Assembly (NCBI GenBank): GCA_016931955.1
Contig: JAFGDV010000035.1
Coordinates: 1-64,000, forward strand
DNA length: 64,000 nt
From: Candidatus Altarchaeota archaeon
Lineage (GTDB): Archaea > Altiarchaeota > Altiarchaeia > IMC4 > QMZM01
Reading direction: 5' to 3'
Under the pieces are notes generated by a model. It had not been told where the DNA came from. It made no database searches and saw only the letters and a list, made by a program, of their open reading frames with translations. Made by a program: the position numbers and the translations under genes. Below are positions 40,112 to 49,120 of the stretch, piece after piece. Position 1 is the stretch's first letter, and each line of letters begins with the position of its first letter.

Positions 40112-41053
40112 ATGGAACTTCCTTGGACTGAAAAATACCGCCCCAAGAAGCTTGACGACATCGTCGGGCAGGACGCCATCGTTGACCGGTTGAAGGCTTA
40201 TGTGAAGGAGAAATCTCTTCCCCATCTGCTCTTCGCGGGTCCTGCTGGCTGCGGTAAGACTACTGCGGCTTTATGTATCACGAACGAGTTTTTCGGGGAT
40301 GTTGCTGGAAACCTCTTGGAGTTGAACGCCTCAGATGAACGCGGGATTGACGTAGTCCGCGGCAAGATCAAGGATTTCGCGAGGACTAGGCCCATTACAG
40401 GCAGCTTCAAGATCATCTTCTTGGACGAGGCCGACGCTCTCACGTCTGATGCGCAGAATGCCATGAGGCGGACGATGGAGAACTACACTCAAACCTGTAG
40501 GTTCATACTAAGCTGCAATTATTCCTCTAAGATCATCGAACCATTACAGTCTCGTTGTTCGTTGTTCCGGTTCAAGAGGGTGCCTAAGGACGCCATCAAG
40601 AAGAGGCTGGAAGCTATCCTGGATGCCGAGAAAATGAAATACACGGACGACGGAATAGATGCCATACTCTACGTTTCTGAAGGCGACATACGGCATGCCA
40701 TCAACCTGTTGCAGTCTGCCGCAGCCCTCGGCAAGGTCGACGAAGACAGCGTCTACTCTATTGCTTCAAGGGCCAGGCCTGAAGACATCAAGACCTTGCT
40801 TGGGTTGGCGTTGCAGGGTAAGTTCCTTGACGCGAGGAATCTCTTGGATAGGATGCTGATGGTGTATGGCATGTCCGGTGAAGACATACTCTTACAGATG
40901 AATCGCGAAGCCATGAACCTTGACGCCGAAGACGAGGTAAAGATGGGGGTCATAGACTTGGTCGGGGAGGCTAACTTCGCCCTCGTTGAAGGAGCCAATG
41001 AGAGAATACAACTCGAAGCATTGCTGGCAAGGATCATGAGACCGAAGAAGTAG
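40112..41053 (+). CDS. rfcS: Replication factor C small subunit
   Basis: A 313-residue AAA+ clamp-loader subunit. It starts PWTEKYRPKKLDDIVGQ. Walker A is AGPAGCGKTTAAL; Walker B with the DEAD-like IIFLDEADALTSDAQNAMRR; the SRC motif SRCSLFRFKRV; the sensor 2 region EGDIRHAINLLQ. It loads PCNA on DNA. The 3' end overlaps the convergent membrane-repeat gene by 20 nt. Confidence 0.96.
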   Translation: MELPWTEKYRPKKLDDIVGQDAIVDRLKAYVKEKSLPHLLFAGPAGCGKTTAALCITNEFFGDVAGNLLELNASDERGIDVVRGKIKDFARTRPITGSFKIIFLDEADALTSDAQNAMRRTMENYTQTCRFILSCNYSSKIIEPLQSRCSLFRFKRVPKDAIKKRLEAILDAEKMKYTDDGIDAILYVSEGDIRHAINLLQSAAALGKVDEDSVYSIASRARPEDIKTLLGLALQGKFLDARNLLDRMLMVYGMSGEDILLQMNREAMNLDAEDEVKMGVIDLVGEANFALVEGANERIQLEALLARIMRPKK

Positions 41054-43337
41054 CCATTTTTTTGCTTAACCGGTCCCCCAAGTAGATTAATGCCCCTCCT
41101 GGTATGAGATAACAGAAGGTTTCTATTAGCCAGTTCAGGTTCCCAGTATCCTGATATAGGAAGTTGTTGAGTCCGAATATGAAGGTCATAAGGGTTCCTA
41201 TGATCAAGATGAAGCCGATAACGTATGCTGCCGTCGTTGTAACTGATTTCTTTTTTCCTTCGCGTTTTCTTATGCCGTCCACTACGAAGGTGAGTGCTGC
41301 AGCTGGCGCAATAAACAGGAATAATTCAACAATCCAGAGAAGGTCTATCTCTTCATATGGTTTAAGGCTTGTGTGCACCCCCTGCACGTAGGTGATCAGC
41401 GACAGAAGCAGTAGTATGTAGATCACGGGAGTCAGGGCTAGTGGTAGGACAGATTTCTTCTGTTCCCCTATGACTGTCCTTTCGACTAAAAACAGGAATG
41501 CTACAGCAGGAACTAGGAAGAAGAAGGTCTCCAGCGTCCAGGTAAGGTCTGCATCATCCCATGGATAGAATAGTGTGCTGTGGGCGCCGAATGCATACAC
41601 TAAAAGGGTTGAAAACGCCAGAATAGAATACATCGGGGCGACGACATAGGGGGTAATGGATTTGCTCCATGATTTCTGGATTCTACCACAGTAGTAGAGG
41701 AAGACCGCTGCCGGTGCGACAAAAAGCACTACCTCGATCAGCCACATTATATCTGTTTCCCTCCAGGTGTCGTAGAGTGAGATGTGCACCCCAGAGAGGT
41801 AGACGAACACCGCAACAAGCAGCAGTATGAATGATAATGGGATGAGCATGTACTGCCAAAGCTTTCTTCCAGATATGCGCTCATCTAGGTAGAGGAGTGA
41901 CAGAAGGGGTATCCCGAATAATAGCACCTCAAGCGTCCATTTGAGGTCCGTTTTATCTGAATGGTAGAAGAACGTGCTATGCACTCCGATAAGGTAGGTT
42001 AACAGAGTGGCTATCAGGAGGATCGCTGCAATAGGTTTCAGAAAATGGTGGATTACTGGCGCAGTAAAGCCCTCTTTTCCAGCTATCCTCTTGGCGGCTA
42101 AAAATAGAACGGCTGAAGGCAGCGCGTAGAGGAATACCTCCACCAGCCATGAAAGACTGATGTCGTCTAATAGTTCGTACATGGACATGTGGACTCCGAA
42201 TACGTATGAGAACACTGCAGCGATAGAGAGCAGAAACGACACTGGTGTCAGGATCTTGGGAAGCACTGGTTTTCTCGCTTCATTGACTCTTATCCTATCC
42301 AGCTTGATGAGCATGAGGGCACATGGTATTCCCAAAAAAACGGACTCCCAAAACCATCTGAAGTCAGGTTCCCCCCCCAGAATGAAGAATGTGTTGTTCA
42401 CGCCTGAGATATAAACTATGAGAAAAGCTATCGATAATACAAGCGCTGAAGGCAGCAGTGCTCTGGGCATGCTCGACTTTTTTATCCCTTCAATCTCCTT
42501 TATCTTGTCTGCTTTCATGAGGAGGAGGATTGCAGGCAAACCAAAAACAAGGGACTCTATTATCCATGCCATATTCTGCCTATAATTGGTATAGTCTGAG
42601 GAATAGATCATGTTATGCAGCCCGAATATGTAGACTATGAGAGTTACCAGGATAAGGACATAGGCGATGGGCTTCATGATTATTGGATATATGGATGTGC
42701 TTAAATCTTCTCGCCTTCTTAGTCTTTCAGTTAAGACTATGAGGGCGTAACCCAGGGAACTGAATATGACGGTTTCGATAATCCAACCATACTGTTGAGT
42801 GAATGAGGGTCTAAACCAGACGTTACCGCCTGTATAGGTTAGCAGGTCATTGAATCCGAAGATGAATATGAAAAGGGCGAATACTGTGAAGATTGTGCCT
42901 GAGATAACAATCGTCAGCATCCTTATTGACTTCAAACTTTTCTGGATCTTGACCCAGACGTAGAGCAGCATCACTATACCCATGAGGTTAACGAAAAATC
43001 CGAAGTCGCCGAAGTCGAACGCCCTGTATATGTGGTATTCTCTCCCCAATAGAATCTCTGTGGGTCCGCCGCCTTTAGCTTGTAGGTATTCATCGTATTC
43101 TGGAGCCCGACCTGCGCTGAAGACTCCCATCTGCCACGTAGAGAGTCCAAAGATAAGAAAGATGGCTGCGAAGAGGACGATGATTGACAGTAAACCTGTT
43201 GTGATATCTGGTCTGCTTTCAGGTTCCTTTTCACCCAACTTTTCTCCTTCGGAAAACCGCCACGGACTCTTACCGCATTTATTGCACACGATGTCGTCTT
43301 TTTCAACGGGGGAGCCGCAGTTTACGCAGTAAGGCAT
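41034..43337 (-). CDS. Zinc-ribbon membrane protein with nine tandem two-helix repeats
   Basis: A 767-residue protein. Residues 1-23 form a zinc ribbon (CVNCGSPV, CNKCGK). Two further helices (about residues 45-70 and 110-130) are followed by nine units of about 65-70 residues. Each has a helix ending in FxxGV/LHxxxY, a short loop, then xDLxWxxExxLF and a second helix ending xAxxLLxxxxRI. Units are recognised by FGLHNMIY, SGVNNTFF, FGVHMSMY, IGVHSTFF, SGVHISLY, FGAHSTLF, QGVHTSLK and FGLNNFLY. About 20 helices in all. No family recognised. Confidence 0.8.
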   Translation of the reverse strand: MPYCVNCGSPVEKDDIVCNKCGKSPWRFSEGEKLGEKEPESRPDITTGLLSIIVLFAAIFLIFGLSTWQMGVFSAGRAPEYDEYLQAKGGGPTEILLGREYHIYRAFDFGDFGFFVNLMGIVMLLYVWVKIQKSLKSIRMLTIVISGTIFTVFALFIFIFGFNDLLTYTGGNVWFRPSFTQQYGWIIETVIFSSLGYALIVLTERLRRREDLSTSIYPIIMKPIAYVLILVTLIVYIFGLHNMIYSSDYTNYRQNMAWIIESLVFGLPAILLLMKADKIKEIEGIKKSSMPRALLPSALVLSIAFLIVYISGVNNTFFILGGEPDFRWFWESVFLGIPCALMLIKLDRIRVNEARKPVLPKILTPVSFLLSIAAVFSYVFGVHMSMYELLDDISLSWLVEVFLYALPSAVLFLAAKRIAGKEGFTAPVIHHFLKPIAAILLIATLLTYLIGVHSTFFYHSDKTDLKWTLEVLLFGIPLLSLLYLDERISGRKLWQYMLIPLSFILLLVAVFVYLSGVHISLYDTWRETDIMWLIEVVLFVAPAAVFLYYCGRIQKSWSKSITPYVVAPMYSILAFSTLLVYAFGAHSTLFYPWDDADLTWTLETFFFLVPAVAFLFLVERTVIGEQKKSVLPLALTPVIYILLLLSLITYVQGVHTSLKPYEEIDLLWIVELFLFIAPAAALTFVVDGIRKREGKKKSVTTTAAYVIGFILIIGTLMTFIFGLNNFLYQDTGNLNWLIETFCYLIPGGALIYLGDRLSKKMATSSVS

Positions 43338-43370
43338 TTTTTATATAATTTAACATGGCATTATAAAATA

Positions 43371-43410
43371 TTTTCGATTTTGTTCGGCGAATACCTTACA
43401 AAATCGAAAA
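43371..43410. promoter_or_regulatory. 13-bp perfect inverted repeat containing a shared 15-mer
   Basis: TTTTCGATTTTGT (43371-43383) and ACAAAATCGAAAA (43398-43410) are perfect reverse complements with a 14-nt loop. The left arm and loop share CGATTTTGTTCGGCG with 23329-23343. It lies between divergent starts (43337 and 43450), so it cannot be a simple terminator of either. Operator or structured RNA are both possible. Confidence 0.5.
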
Positions 43411-43449
43411 AATGCGTTTTTTAATCATCGGCTCTAGATATTAATTGTC

Positions 43450-44751
43450 ATGGTTAGGCTTTTCGGCACTTCTGGGATTAGAAGGCTTGCGGAGGAGTTA
43501 ACCGACGACTTCGTGAATAAGCTTGGATTCTCTCTAGCATCCTACTCCAAGGATCAATGGATCGCGGTCGGCAGAGACACTCGTCCATCATCTGAGAGGC
43601 TTTCTCAGGTTTTTATCTCTGCGTTGACCAAAGCCGGGAAGGATGTAATCGACTTGGGAGTCGCTGCCACCCCCACTGTGGCGATGGCTTCAGAGGAGTA
43701 TGGCACAGGTGTTGTCGTCACAGCCTCCCATAATCCCCCGGAATACAATGGATTCAAGTTCTGGGCTCATGGGAGGGCCTATTCGCCCTTACAGGAGAGG
43801 GAGGTTGAGGAAATCTTTCATTCAGGAAAATTCGTCGATTCACAGAAGACAGGTTCGGTGGAGGGAAGAGACTATGTGGAGAAGCACATCAAGAGGATCA
43901 TGGATAAAGTAGGCAGAATAGATAAACCGGTGCGCGTCCTGCTGGACTGCGCCAACGGTGCCGGGGCGTACATCACTCCCCAGCTGCTGAAAGAGATGGG
44001 CTGCCACGTCATCTCCATAAATACTAAAACAGAGGGGAGATTCGCTCACGGCTTGGAGCCTACGGCGGAGAACCTGAAGGAGACCTGTGAGTTTGTCTTG
44101 AAAAATAAGGCAGACATAGGGATAGTGCATGACGGCGACGCCGACCGTTCAGCCGCCATTGGCAGAGACGGTAGACTGGTCGACTGGGACTCTTTTCTGG
44201 CTGTTCTGGCATACGGCAACGAAAAAGTGGTAACTACTGTAGACGCGTCCATGTGCATCGAGGAAGTCTGTGAAACAGTGATTCGCACACCCATAGGCGA
44301 TGTTGCCGTAGCCGATGCAATATGCAGAGAGCATGCGGACTTCGGAGGGGAGCCTTCCGGTTCGATTATATTCCCAGAAGTGCACTTGTTTCCTGATGGC
44401 CCTCTTACCGCAGCAAAGATTGTGAAATTGGTTTCAGAGAACCGGTTCTATAAAGTCCTCAGTCAGCTTAGGAGATATCCCGTTGAAAGGGTGAAGATCT
44501 TCTATGGGAGGGACTCTGATCCCCTGGAGTTGATGCTGACGATTAAGTTGAGGATCAGGGAAGACTTCAAAGAGGAGATCAGGGAAATAGACGAGATAGA
44601 TGGTATCCGTGTTGGCGTGGATGATGGATGGTTTCTTGTCAGGCCCTCTGGAACGGAGCCCTGCATTAGGATAACCTCTGAGGCGAAGACAGAGGAGCTA
44701 CTCTTTGACTTGGTTGAGAGGTGCAGGAAGTGTGTTGAAGAAGTCATCTAG
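43450..44751 (+). CDS. glmM: Phosphoglucosamine/phosphomannomutase family enzyme
   Basis: A 433-residue alpha-D-phosphohexomutase. It starts VRLFGTSGIRR; the phosphoserine loop is VTASHNPPEYNGFKFW (near residue 96); the Mg2+ loop DGDADRSAAI; the sugar loop GGEPSGSIIFPE; and the phosphate loop RPSGTEPCIRI. It converts hexose-1-P to hexose-6-P, in archaea for UDP-GlcNAc or mannose nucleotides. The exact sugar cannot be read. Its stop shares CTAG with the archease stop. Confidence 0.92.
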   Translation: MVRLFGTSGIRRLAEELTDDFVNKLGFSLASYSKDQWIAVGRDTRPSSERLSQVFISALTKAGKDVIDLGVAATPTVAMASEEYGTGVVVTASHNPPEYNGFKFWAHGRAYSPLQEREVEEIFHSGKFVDSQKTGSVEGRDYVEKHIKRIMDKVGRIDKPVRVLLDCANGAGAYITPQLLKEMGCHVISINTKTEGRFAHGLEPTAENLKETCEFVLKNKADIGIVHDGDADRSAAIGRDGRLVDWDSFLAVLAYGNEKVVTTVDASMCIEEVCETVIRTPIGDVAVADAICREHADFGGEPSGSIIFPEVHLFPDGPLTAAKIVKLVSENRFYKVLSQLRRYPVERVKIFYGRDSDPLELMLTIKLRIREDFKEEIREIDEIDGIRVGVDDGWFLVRPSGTEPCIRITSEAKTEELLFDLVERCRKCVEEVI

Positions 44752-45179
44752 ATGTCACATAGTACCTCAGCAATCCATGCATTGTTTTCTTTCCCTACTC
44801 GCATTTCGTGGTAGGTGACTGCCTTTATCTCGGCTTTTATCGCGTGTTTTTCTTTACTGTACTCCTCCCCTGTGAGTTGTGCCTTCAGCGTGTATTCCCT
44901 GTTTTCTGTTATCGACACTCGCATGTTCTTGAATAGAAGCCCTTTGGTCTCGAAGAGGAACAGTATCTCTGACAGGAAGTCGTGTAGGAGCGTATCAAGT
45001 GTCTCAGCCTTAAGTGCAATGTTCCGTTTGATGTCTTCATCTATTGATTCTAGGCTGACGATTGAAGAAACCATGGCCTTTGCGGCGTTCTGGAAGCATT
45101 CATCAAGGCTTCCGCCGTATGCCCTGAACCTAAGGTCTGCAGTATGTTCTAAGTACTCGAAATCCTTGGCGGGCTTCAT
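44748..45179 (-). CDS. Archease (RtcB/tRNA-splicing ligase activator)
   Basis: A 143-residue protein: FEYLEHTADLRFRAYGGSLDE with the conserved Asp, LLHDFLSEILFLFETKGLLF, EIKAVTYHEMRVG and the C-terminal WIAEVLCDI. It helps RtcB ligase turn over in tRNA splicing. No rtcB is in the window. ATG 45179 is the family start; the longer frame to 45341 lies over eS27 and is rejected. It lies 11 nt after eS27 on the same strand. Confidence 0.93.
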   Translation of the reverse strand: MKPAKDFEYLEHTADLRFRAYGGSLDECFQNAAKAMVSSIVSLESIDEDIKRNIALKAETLDTLLHDFLSEILFLFETKGLLFKNMRVSITENREYTLKAQLTGEEYSKEKHAIKAEIKAVTYHEMRVGKENNAWIAEVLCDI

Positions 45180-45190
45180 CTTAGGAGAAG

Positions 45191-45376
45191 CTATATGTCT
45201 TTGTCCATGACGTCGACGACCTTGGTTTTTATGGCTGCTTTGCCGCCATGTGGTTCGACGAGTATTTTCTCGCAGACCAGGCACTTGACCTTTGTTGCCG
45301 CGTGGTCGTATATTATCTGCTCGTTTCCGCAGTCGTCGCATTTAATCCTCAAGAACCTACTCTTTGTTTCATCCAT
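45191..45376 (-). CDS. rps27e: Small ribosomal subunit protein eS27
   Basis: A 61-residue zinc-ribbon protein: [20 protein letters not shown] and [18 protein letters not shown]. It follows eL42 by 1 nt; this pair is typical of archaea. Confidence 0.95.
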   Translation of the reverse strand: MDETKSRFLRIKCDDCGNEQIIYDHAATKVKCLVCEKILVEPHGGKAAIKTKVVDVMDKDI

Positions 45377-45377
45377 C

Positions 45378-45659
45378 CTATTTTATCTCCGCCTTCTTTT
45401 TTGTCCTGGAGGCGTAGGGTTTCTGGTGTTTTTTGCTGCATTTTTTGCAGGTTAGTATGATGACAGGTCTCTTTCCAACCTTGTAGACGTCCTTCTTCGG
45501 GGTCCTGGGGGAGCCTTTGTAGCCTTTCTTCACTTCCTCGTATTTTCGGGTTCCTCTTCGCATGCTGCTTGCTTTGCCCTTTCTCTCAAGCTTCACATCA
45601 TGTTCGGTGTGCGCCTTACAGTGAGGACAGTACGTCTTCATAACGTTGGGTAACTTCAT
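45378..45659 (-). CDS. rpl44e: Large ribosomal subunit protein eL42 (L44e)
   Basis: A 93-residue protein: [40 protein letters not shown] and the second zinc pair [13 protein letters not shown]. It sits in the ribosomal E-site region. It leads the group eL42-eS27-archease. Confidence 0.96.
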   Translation of the reverse strand: MKLPNVMKTYCPHCKAHTEHDVKLERKGKASSMRRGTRKYEEVKKGYKGSPRTPKKDVYKVGKRPVIILTCKKCSKKHQKPYASRTKKKAEIK

Positions 45660-45718
45660 TTTCTCTCGGTTGCGATAATATACTTCTATTTTATGAATAA
45701 AAGCTGCATATCTTTAAC

Positions 45719-46219
45719 ATGGTAGTGGGGCAACCAGATATCTTTGTTGGCTTAATAGGTGTCCTTTTTATCATCTTATTTGCTTACTTTTCCTCTCTTA
45801 TCTTCTTTTTTCCCATTGCTTTTGTTGTAGTCAGCATACTCAAAAGGATATTTGCGGGTAGAAAAGATTTTTACCCTTACATCTTTGCCGGAATCGAATT
45901 GGTTTGCGGATTTTTCAGTTACCTTGGTCTTGGGCACATATTCTTGGGCAGGCGGAGGAGGGGGATCATGTTATTGATTGGCTTATTTCTCTTTCAAACT
46001 GTTGTTCCCGTTTTTTATCTCTACACCCATTATGATCAGTTGATGTATGGGGTTAGCAAAGTTGTAGATGTGATAAATCCAATACGCATCATAGTTGCAT
46101 TTTTGAGTGCTTGGTGGGTGTACAATACAGCCAAGATAAAGGGACCTCGTTCAGTTTATGGGTTGGAGAAGCCTAAGAAAGGAGATGAGATCCCTGACTT
46201 GGGGATTATAAGGTATTAG
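45719..46219 (+). CDS. Unknown membrane protein with TM2-like glycine motif
   Basis: A 166-residue protein with about five hydrophobic segments. The central GLGHIFLGRRRRGIMLLIG is like the Gly-rich turn of TM2-type domains. The C-terminal 35 residues are soluble and basic. No named family is certain. It starts 60 nt from the divergent eL42 gene, and its stop shares TTAG with the convergent tRNase Z stop. Confidence 0.65.
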   Translation: MVVGQPDIFVGLIGVLFIILFAYFSSLIFFFPIAFVVVSILKRIFAGRKDFYPYIFAGIELVCGFFSYLGLGHIFLGRRRRGIMLLIGLFLFQTVVPVFYLYTHYDQLMYGVSKVVDVINPIRIIVAFLSAWWVYNTAKIKGPRSVYGLEKPKKGDEIPDLGIIRY

Positions 46220-47124
46220 TTGTGTTTTCCCACCGTGATCCTCATGAGGTCTTCTGCGACGTATGTTTCTGGGAATACTTCTCTGGCTTCGGCTTCCAGC
46301 TTCTTCGGGTCAGTATACCGTTGACTGATGTGCGTCAGAAAGAGCTTTTTCACGTTGGCTTTCTTTGCGACTTCTGCGGCTTGTACTGTGGTTGAATGCC
46401 CTGCTTTTTCTATGTTCTCCAAGTCCTTGTGGGAGAAGGTTCCGTCGTGTATTAGTATGTCTGCGTCCTCAGCAAGTTTGATGACGCTTTCGCAGACTCG
46501 TGTGTCTCCGGTGTAGATTACTTTTCTCCCGGGGATGGGCTTACTCAGCACCTGATCAGGCTCTATGGTCTTGCCTTCGACCTCTATTGAATAGCCCTTC
46601 TGCAGTCTTGAAAAAAGTCTGCCCTCCGGCACCCCTAAGGCGAGGGCCTTCTTCTTTAGGAATTTCCTCTTAGGTTTCTCCTCGAAGCAGTAGGCAAGGC
46701 TGTTTCTGGTATGTTCGGTTCTCGCGCAGGTTATCATGTAACGCTCTCCTTCCTTCACCAAGCCGGGCTGTATTTCGTGGACTTCAACCGACATGGAGTC
46801 CATCTGAAATGAGCCCATTGAGAGCATGTGGTCTATCGTCTCCTTGAGCCCTTCTGGTCCGTGAATCTCCAGAGGCTTTGTCCTCTCCAGGAAGTCCATG
46901 CTTTGGATTAATCCGCCAAGGCCGAGGAAGTGGTCTGCGTGCAAGTGCGTGATGAACACGTTGTCTATCCGCATGAAATTTATTCCCGCGAAACGCATCT
47001 GCCTCTGTGTTCCCTCCCCGCAGTCGAAGAGGAAATTTTCTTCTAAATACTCCAAGAAGACGCTGGATAGGTTCCTCTCCTTTGTGGGGACGCAGCCGGA
47101 TGTTCCCAGAAACACGATCTCCAT
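46216..47124 (-). CDS. rnz: Ribonuclease Z
   Basis: A 302-residue metallo-beta-lactamase endonuclease that cuts the 3' trailer from pre-tRNA. It starts MEIVFLGTSGCVPTKERNLSS. The metal motif is THLHADHFLGLGGL (near residue 60), then ARTEHTRNSLAY, YTGDTRVCES and a late LFLTHISQRYTDP. The flexible-arm region lies around KGYSIEVEGK. The CCA end of tRNA-Ile here is not encoded, which agrees with tRNase Z use. Confidence 0.94.
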   Translation of the reverse strand: MEIVFLGTSGCVPTKERNLSSVFLEYLEENFLFDCGEGTQRQMRFAGINFMRIDNVFITHLHADHFLGLGGLIQSMDFLERTKPLEIHGPEGLKETIDHMLSMGSFQMDSMSVEVHEIQPGLVKEGERYMITCARTEHTRNSLAYCFEEKPKRKFLKKKALALGVPEGRLFSRLQKGYSIEVEGKTIEPDQVLSKPIPGRKVIYTGDTRVCESVIKLAEDADILIHDGTFSHKDLENIEKAGHSTTVQAAEVAKKANVKKLFLTHISQRYTDPKKLEAEAREVFPETYVAEDLMRITVGKHN

Positions 47125-47142
47125 AGATTAACTTAGGATTTG

Positions 47143-47454
47143 TTAATCTTTAAATCCGTAGACTTCCCCCATCTTTTTTGCATACATGGCTATTCCAGAG
47201 ATTATCAAAAATAGACCTGCTATGAAGGAACCTATCGTCATCATGGTGAATGACTCGTTTGGTAGCTTGATCCATCCGACTCCGATGCTGAAGACCCATA
47301 TTGAGAGCAGGAGACCCCAGAGGGTTATCCCTAGCAGGTACTTGATGAGTTCTCGTAGCATGCCCTTGGTAAGTTTTCTCATGCTTTGATGGATCCAGAC
47401 CACAGAGATGAAGCACATCCCGATGGTCAGATACATTAGTATATGGAATATCAT
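47143..47454 (-). CDS. Small four-helix membrane protein, partner of the next gene
   Basis: A 103-residue protein with hydrophobic segments near residues 4-22, 38-60 and 70-90. No family recognised. Its start overlaps the stop of the gene at 47451-48023 by 4 nt, so both are made together. Confidence 0.65.
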   Translation of the reverse strand: MIFHILMYLTIGMCFISVVWIHQSMRKLTKGMLRELIKYLLGITLWGLLLSIWVFSIGVGWIKLPNESFTMMTIGSFIAGLFLIISGIAMYAKKMGEVYGFKD

Positions 47455-48023
47455 TTTTTTGCCTCTTTTATGGTTATTATCCTGTCGCAGAATTGTGTTA
47501 TCTCATCGAGGAAATGCGGATCGTTTTCTTTCTCCAGGGACATGAAGATCCCTGTCAGATTCCAGAGTCTCATCTTTGCGGTGAAAAAGTGACTGAATCT
47601 TGCAAGGCTTCCGGCGGAGTTGTAAAACAGCAGCGTTGAGAGTGAGTCCATGAACAGGAATTTTTCGTTTTTGGGCATCGAAGCAACCCATTCATCCACC
47701 GATAGTGCGATATCTGTCAGATCTGCGGGGGATATGAATAAGCATCTTTCAGCCCTTTTCGGCACGCCGATGACGGGAAGGGTCACGCAGTCTACAAAAA
47801 AGAGCTTATCTATGTTTATGCCATGGTCTTGGAGTAACCTGCTGAGTGGTTCGTATGGCCGGTTTACTGTGATATAGATGCCTGGCAGATTTAGGGTATT
47901 GCATAGGTATTCTAAAGTCTGTAGATTAGTGTTTAAGTAGTCTCCAGCGTTGACCGTTATCAGGGTTATGTCGTTTTTATGTAGGGCTTTCAGGTCTTCC
48001 AGCAGCTTATCTCCGTCTATCAT
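47451..48023 (-). CDS. Degenerate RecA/KaiC-fold protein (no Walker A)
   Basis: A 190-residue protein. The order of segments resembles KaiC/RAD55-like ATPases of archaea: LITVNAGDYLNTNLQTLEYLC where a P-loop would be, GIYITVNRPYEPLSRLL, a Walker-B-like FLFMDSLSTLLFYNS (near residue 122) and GIFMSLEKENDPHFLDEI. No GxxxxGKS is present, so ATP hydrolysis is unlikely. Such archaeal proteins are thought to work as signalling adaptors. Tightly coupled to a membrane protein downstream. Confidence 0.7.
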   Translation of the reverse strand: MIDGDKLLEDLKALHKNDITLITVNAGDYLNTNLQTLEYLCNTLNLPGIYITVNRPYEPLSRLLQDHGINIDKLFFVDCVTLPVIGVPKRAERCLFISPADLTDIALSVDEWVASMPKNEKFLFMDSLSTLLFYNSAGSLARFSHFFTAKMRLWNLTGIFMSLEKENDPHFLDEITQFCDRIITIKEAKK

Positions 48024-48112
48024 TCTAAAAGTTATTACATCATCTGGGTATATAATCTTTTGAACTGAAAAGAATTTAATGGTGTGGCCCTATATATAAT
48101 AGGTCGCAGGGA

Positions 48113-49120
48113 ATGGAATCTACAAGGATCATCTTATGGGACATCGACGGAGTGCTTATCTATGTCGGCGAATCCTACAGGCAGACGATAATCAACACAG
48201 TGCAGCATTATTTCTCCGAGTTCATAGGTCTGAGGCTCCCAGATAAGCTGATGACGTGGAAGGACACTCAAGGCTTTAAGTTTGCGGGGGGCTTTAATGA
48301 TGACTGGGAGCTCACCTATGCGGCGGTCTTATGCTATCTCTCAGAGTTGGTGTGCAGGGTTGATGTCTCAAAGCTGGCCGTAGATAGACCGCAAGACTTG
48401 GATGGGATGCTCAGCGTTTTGAAGAACCTTGGTTCCGTGTGCGGTGATTGTTCACTAAGCCTTGACTTGAAGCCTATCCTGAAGAAACTGAAGGAATATG
48501 GTGGTGGCTTGTCTGCTTTAGATAAAGCCTTGCCGGAGTTCTTCGGAGATTATGTTGGGAAAGCAAGGGATTTCTGGTTTCCCGAGTTGGTGAAGAGGCT
48601 TTTTGAGGAAGTCTATCTTGGAGAGGAATTGTTCCGTGAAAAATATGGTGTGGGTCGGAGGTTTGCTGTGGGTGAGGGCCGCATCCTAAAGGAGACGTCG
48701 CTTGTGGATATTGAGACCCTTCTTGAGTTTCGGAAGAACTACTATTTTGGGATCGTTACTGGGAGGGAGCGTTTTGAGGCGGAGTTCAGTCTAAGGCAGC
48801 ACTTACTTCACCGTGTTTTCCCTCCGGAATTGATTGTTGCAAGGGAGGACATCGAGGAGAGGAAGCCCTCTCCGCAGCCTCTCATAGAATGCAGTGAACT
48901 CGTTCGAAAAAAGTATGCTTTATCTAAGAATACGGGTGTGATCTATGTGGGGGATTCCCTTGACGACCTGGCTGCTGCGAGGAACGCCGGCTTCTATTTT
49001 ATAGCAGTAGTCGGCGGAATAAAGGACTTGAAGGAGAGGAATAACCTCCGGAGGGAAATGCATGAAAGAATATGCGACCTCATCGTAGATGATGTTCAGG
49101 AGTTGTTCCTTTATCTTTGA
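48113..49120 (+). CDS. HAD-superfamily hydrolase next to hisD
   Basis: A 335-residue phosphatase-like protein. Motif I is LWDIDGVLIYVGESYRQTII, motif III includes REDIEERKPSP, and motif IV GVIYVGDSLDDLAAARNAGF. The 'DxDGV...SYR..I' start is like the HAD subfamily IA-hyp1 often found near histidine genes. Its insertion of about 110 residues (cap) is longer than usual. Histidinol phosphate phosphatase is a possible role; it is not proven. The 3' end overlaps hisD by 10 nt. Confidence 0.78.
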   Translation: MESTRIILWDIDGVLIYVGESYRQTIINTVQHYFSEFIGLRLPDKLMTWKDTQGFKFAGGFNDDWELTYAAVLCYLSELVCRVDVSKLAVDRPQDLDGMLSVLKNLGSVCGDCSLSLDLKPILKKLKEYGGGLSALDKALPEFFGDYVGKARDFWFPELVKRLFEEVYLGEELFREKYGVGRRFAVGEGRILKETSLVDIETLLEFRKNYYFGIVTGRERFEAEFSLRQHLLHRVFPPELIVAREDIEERKPSPQPLIECSELVRKKYALSKNTGVIYVGDSLDDLAAARNAGFYFIAVVGGIKDLKERNNLRREMHERICDLIVDDVQELFLYL

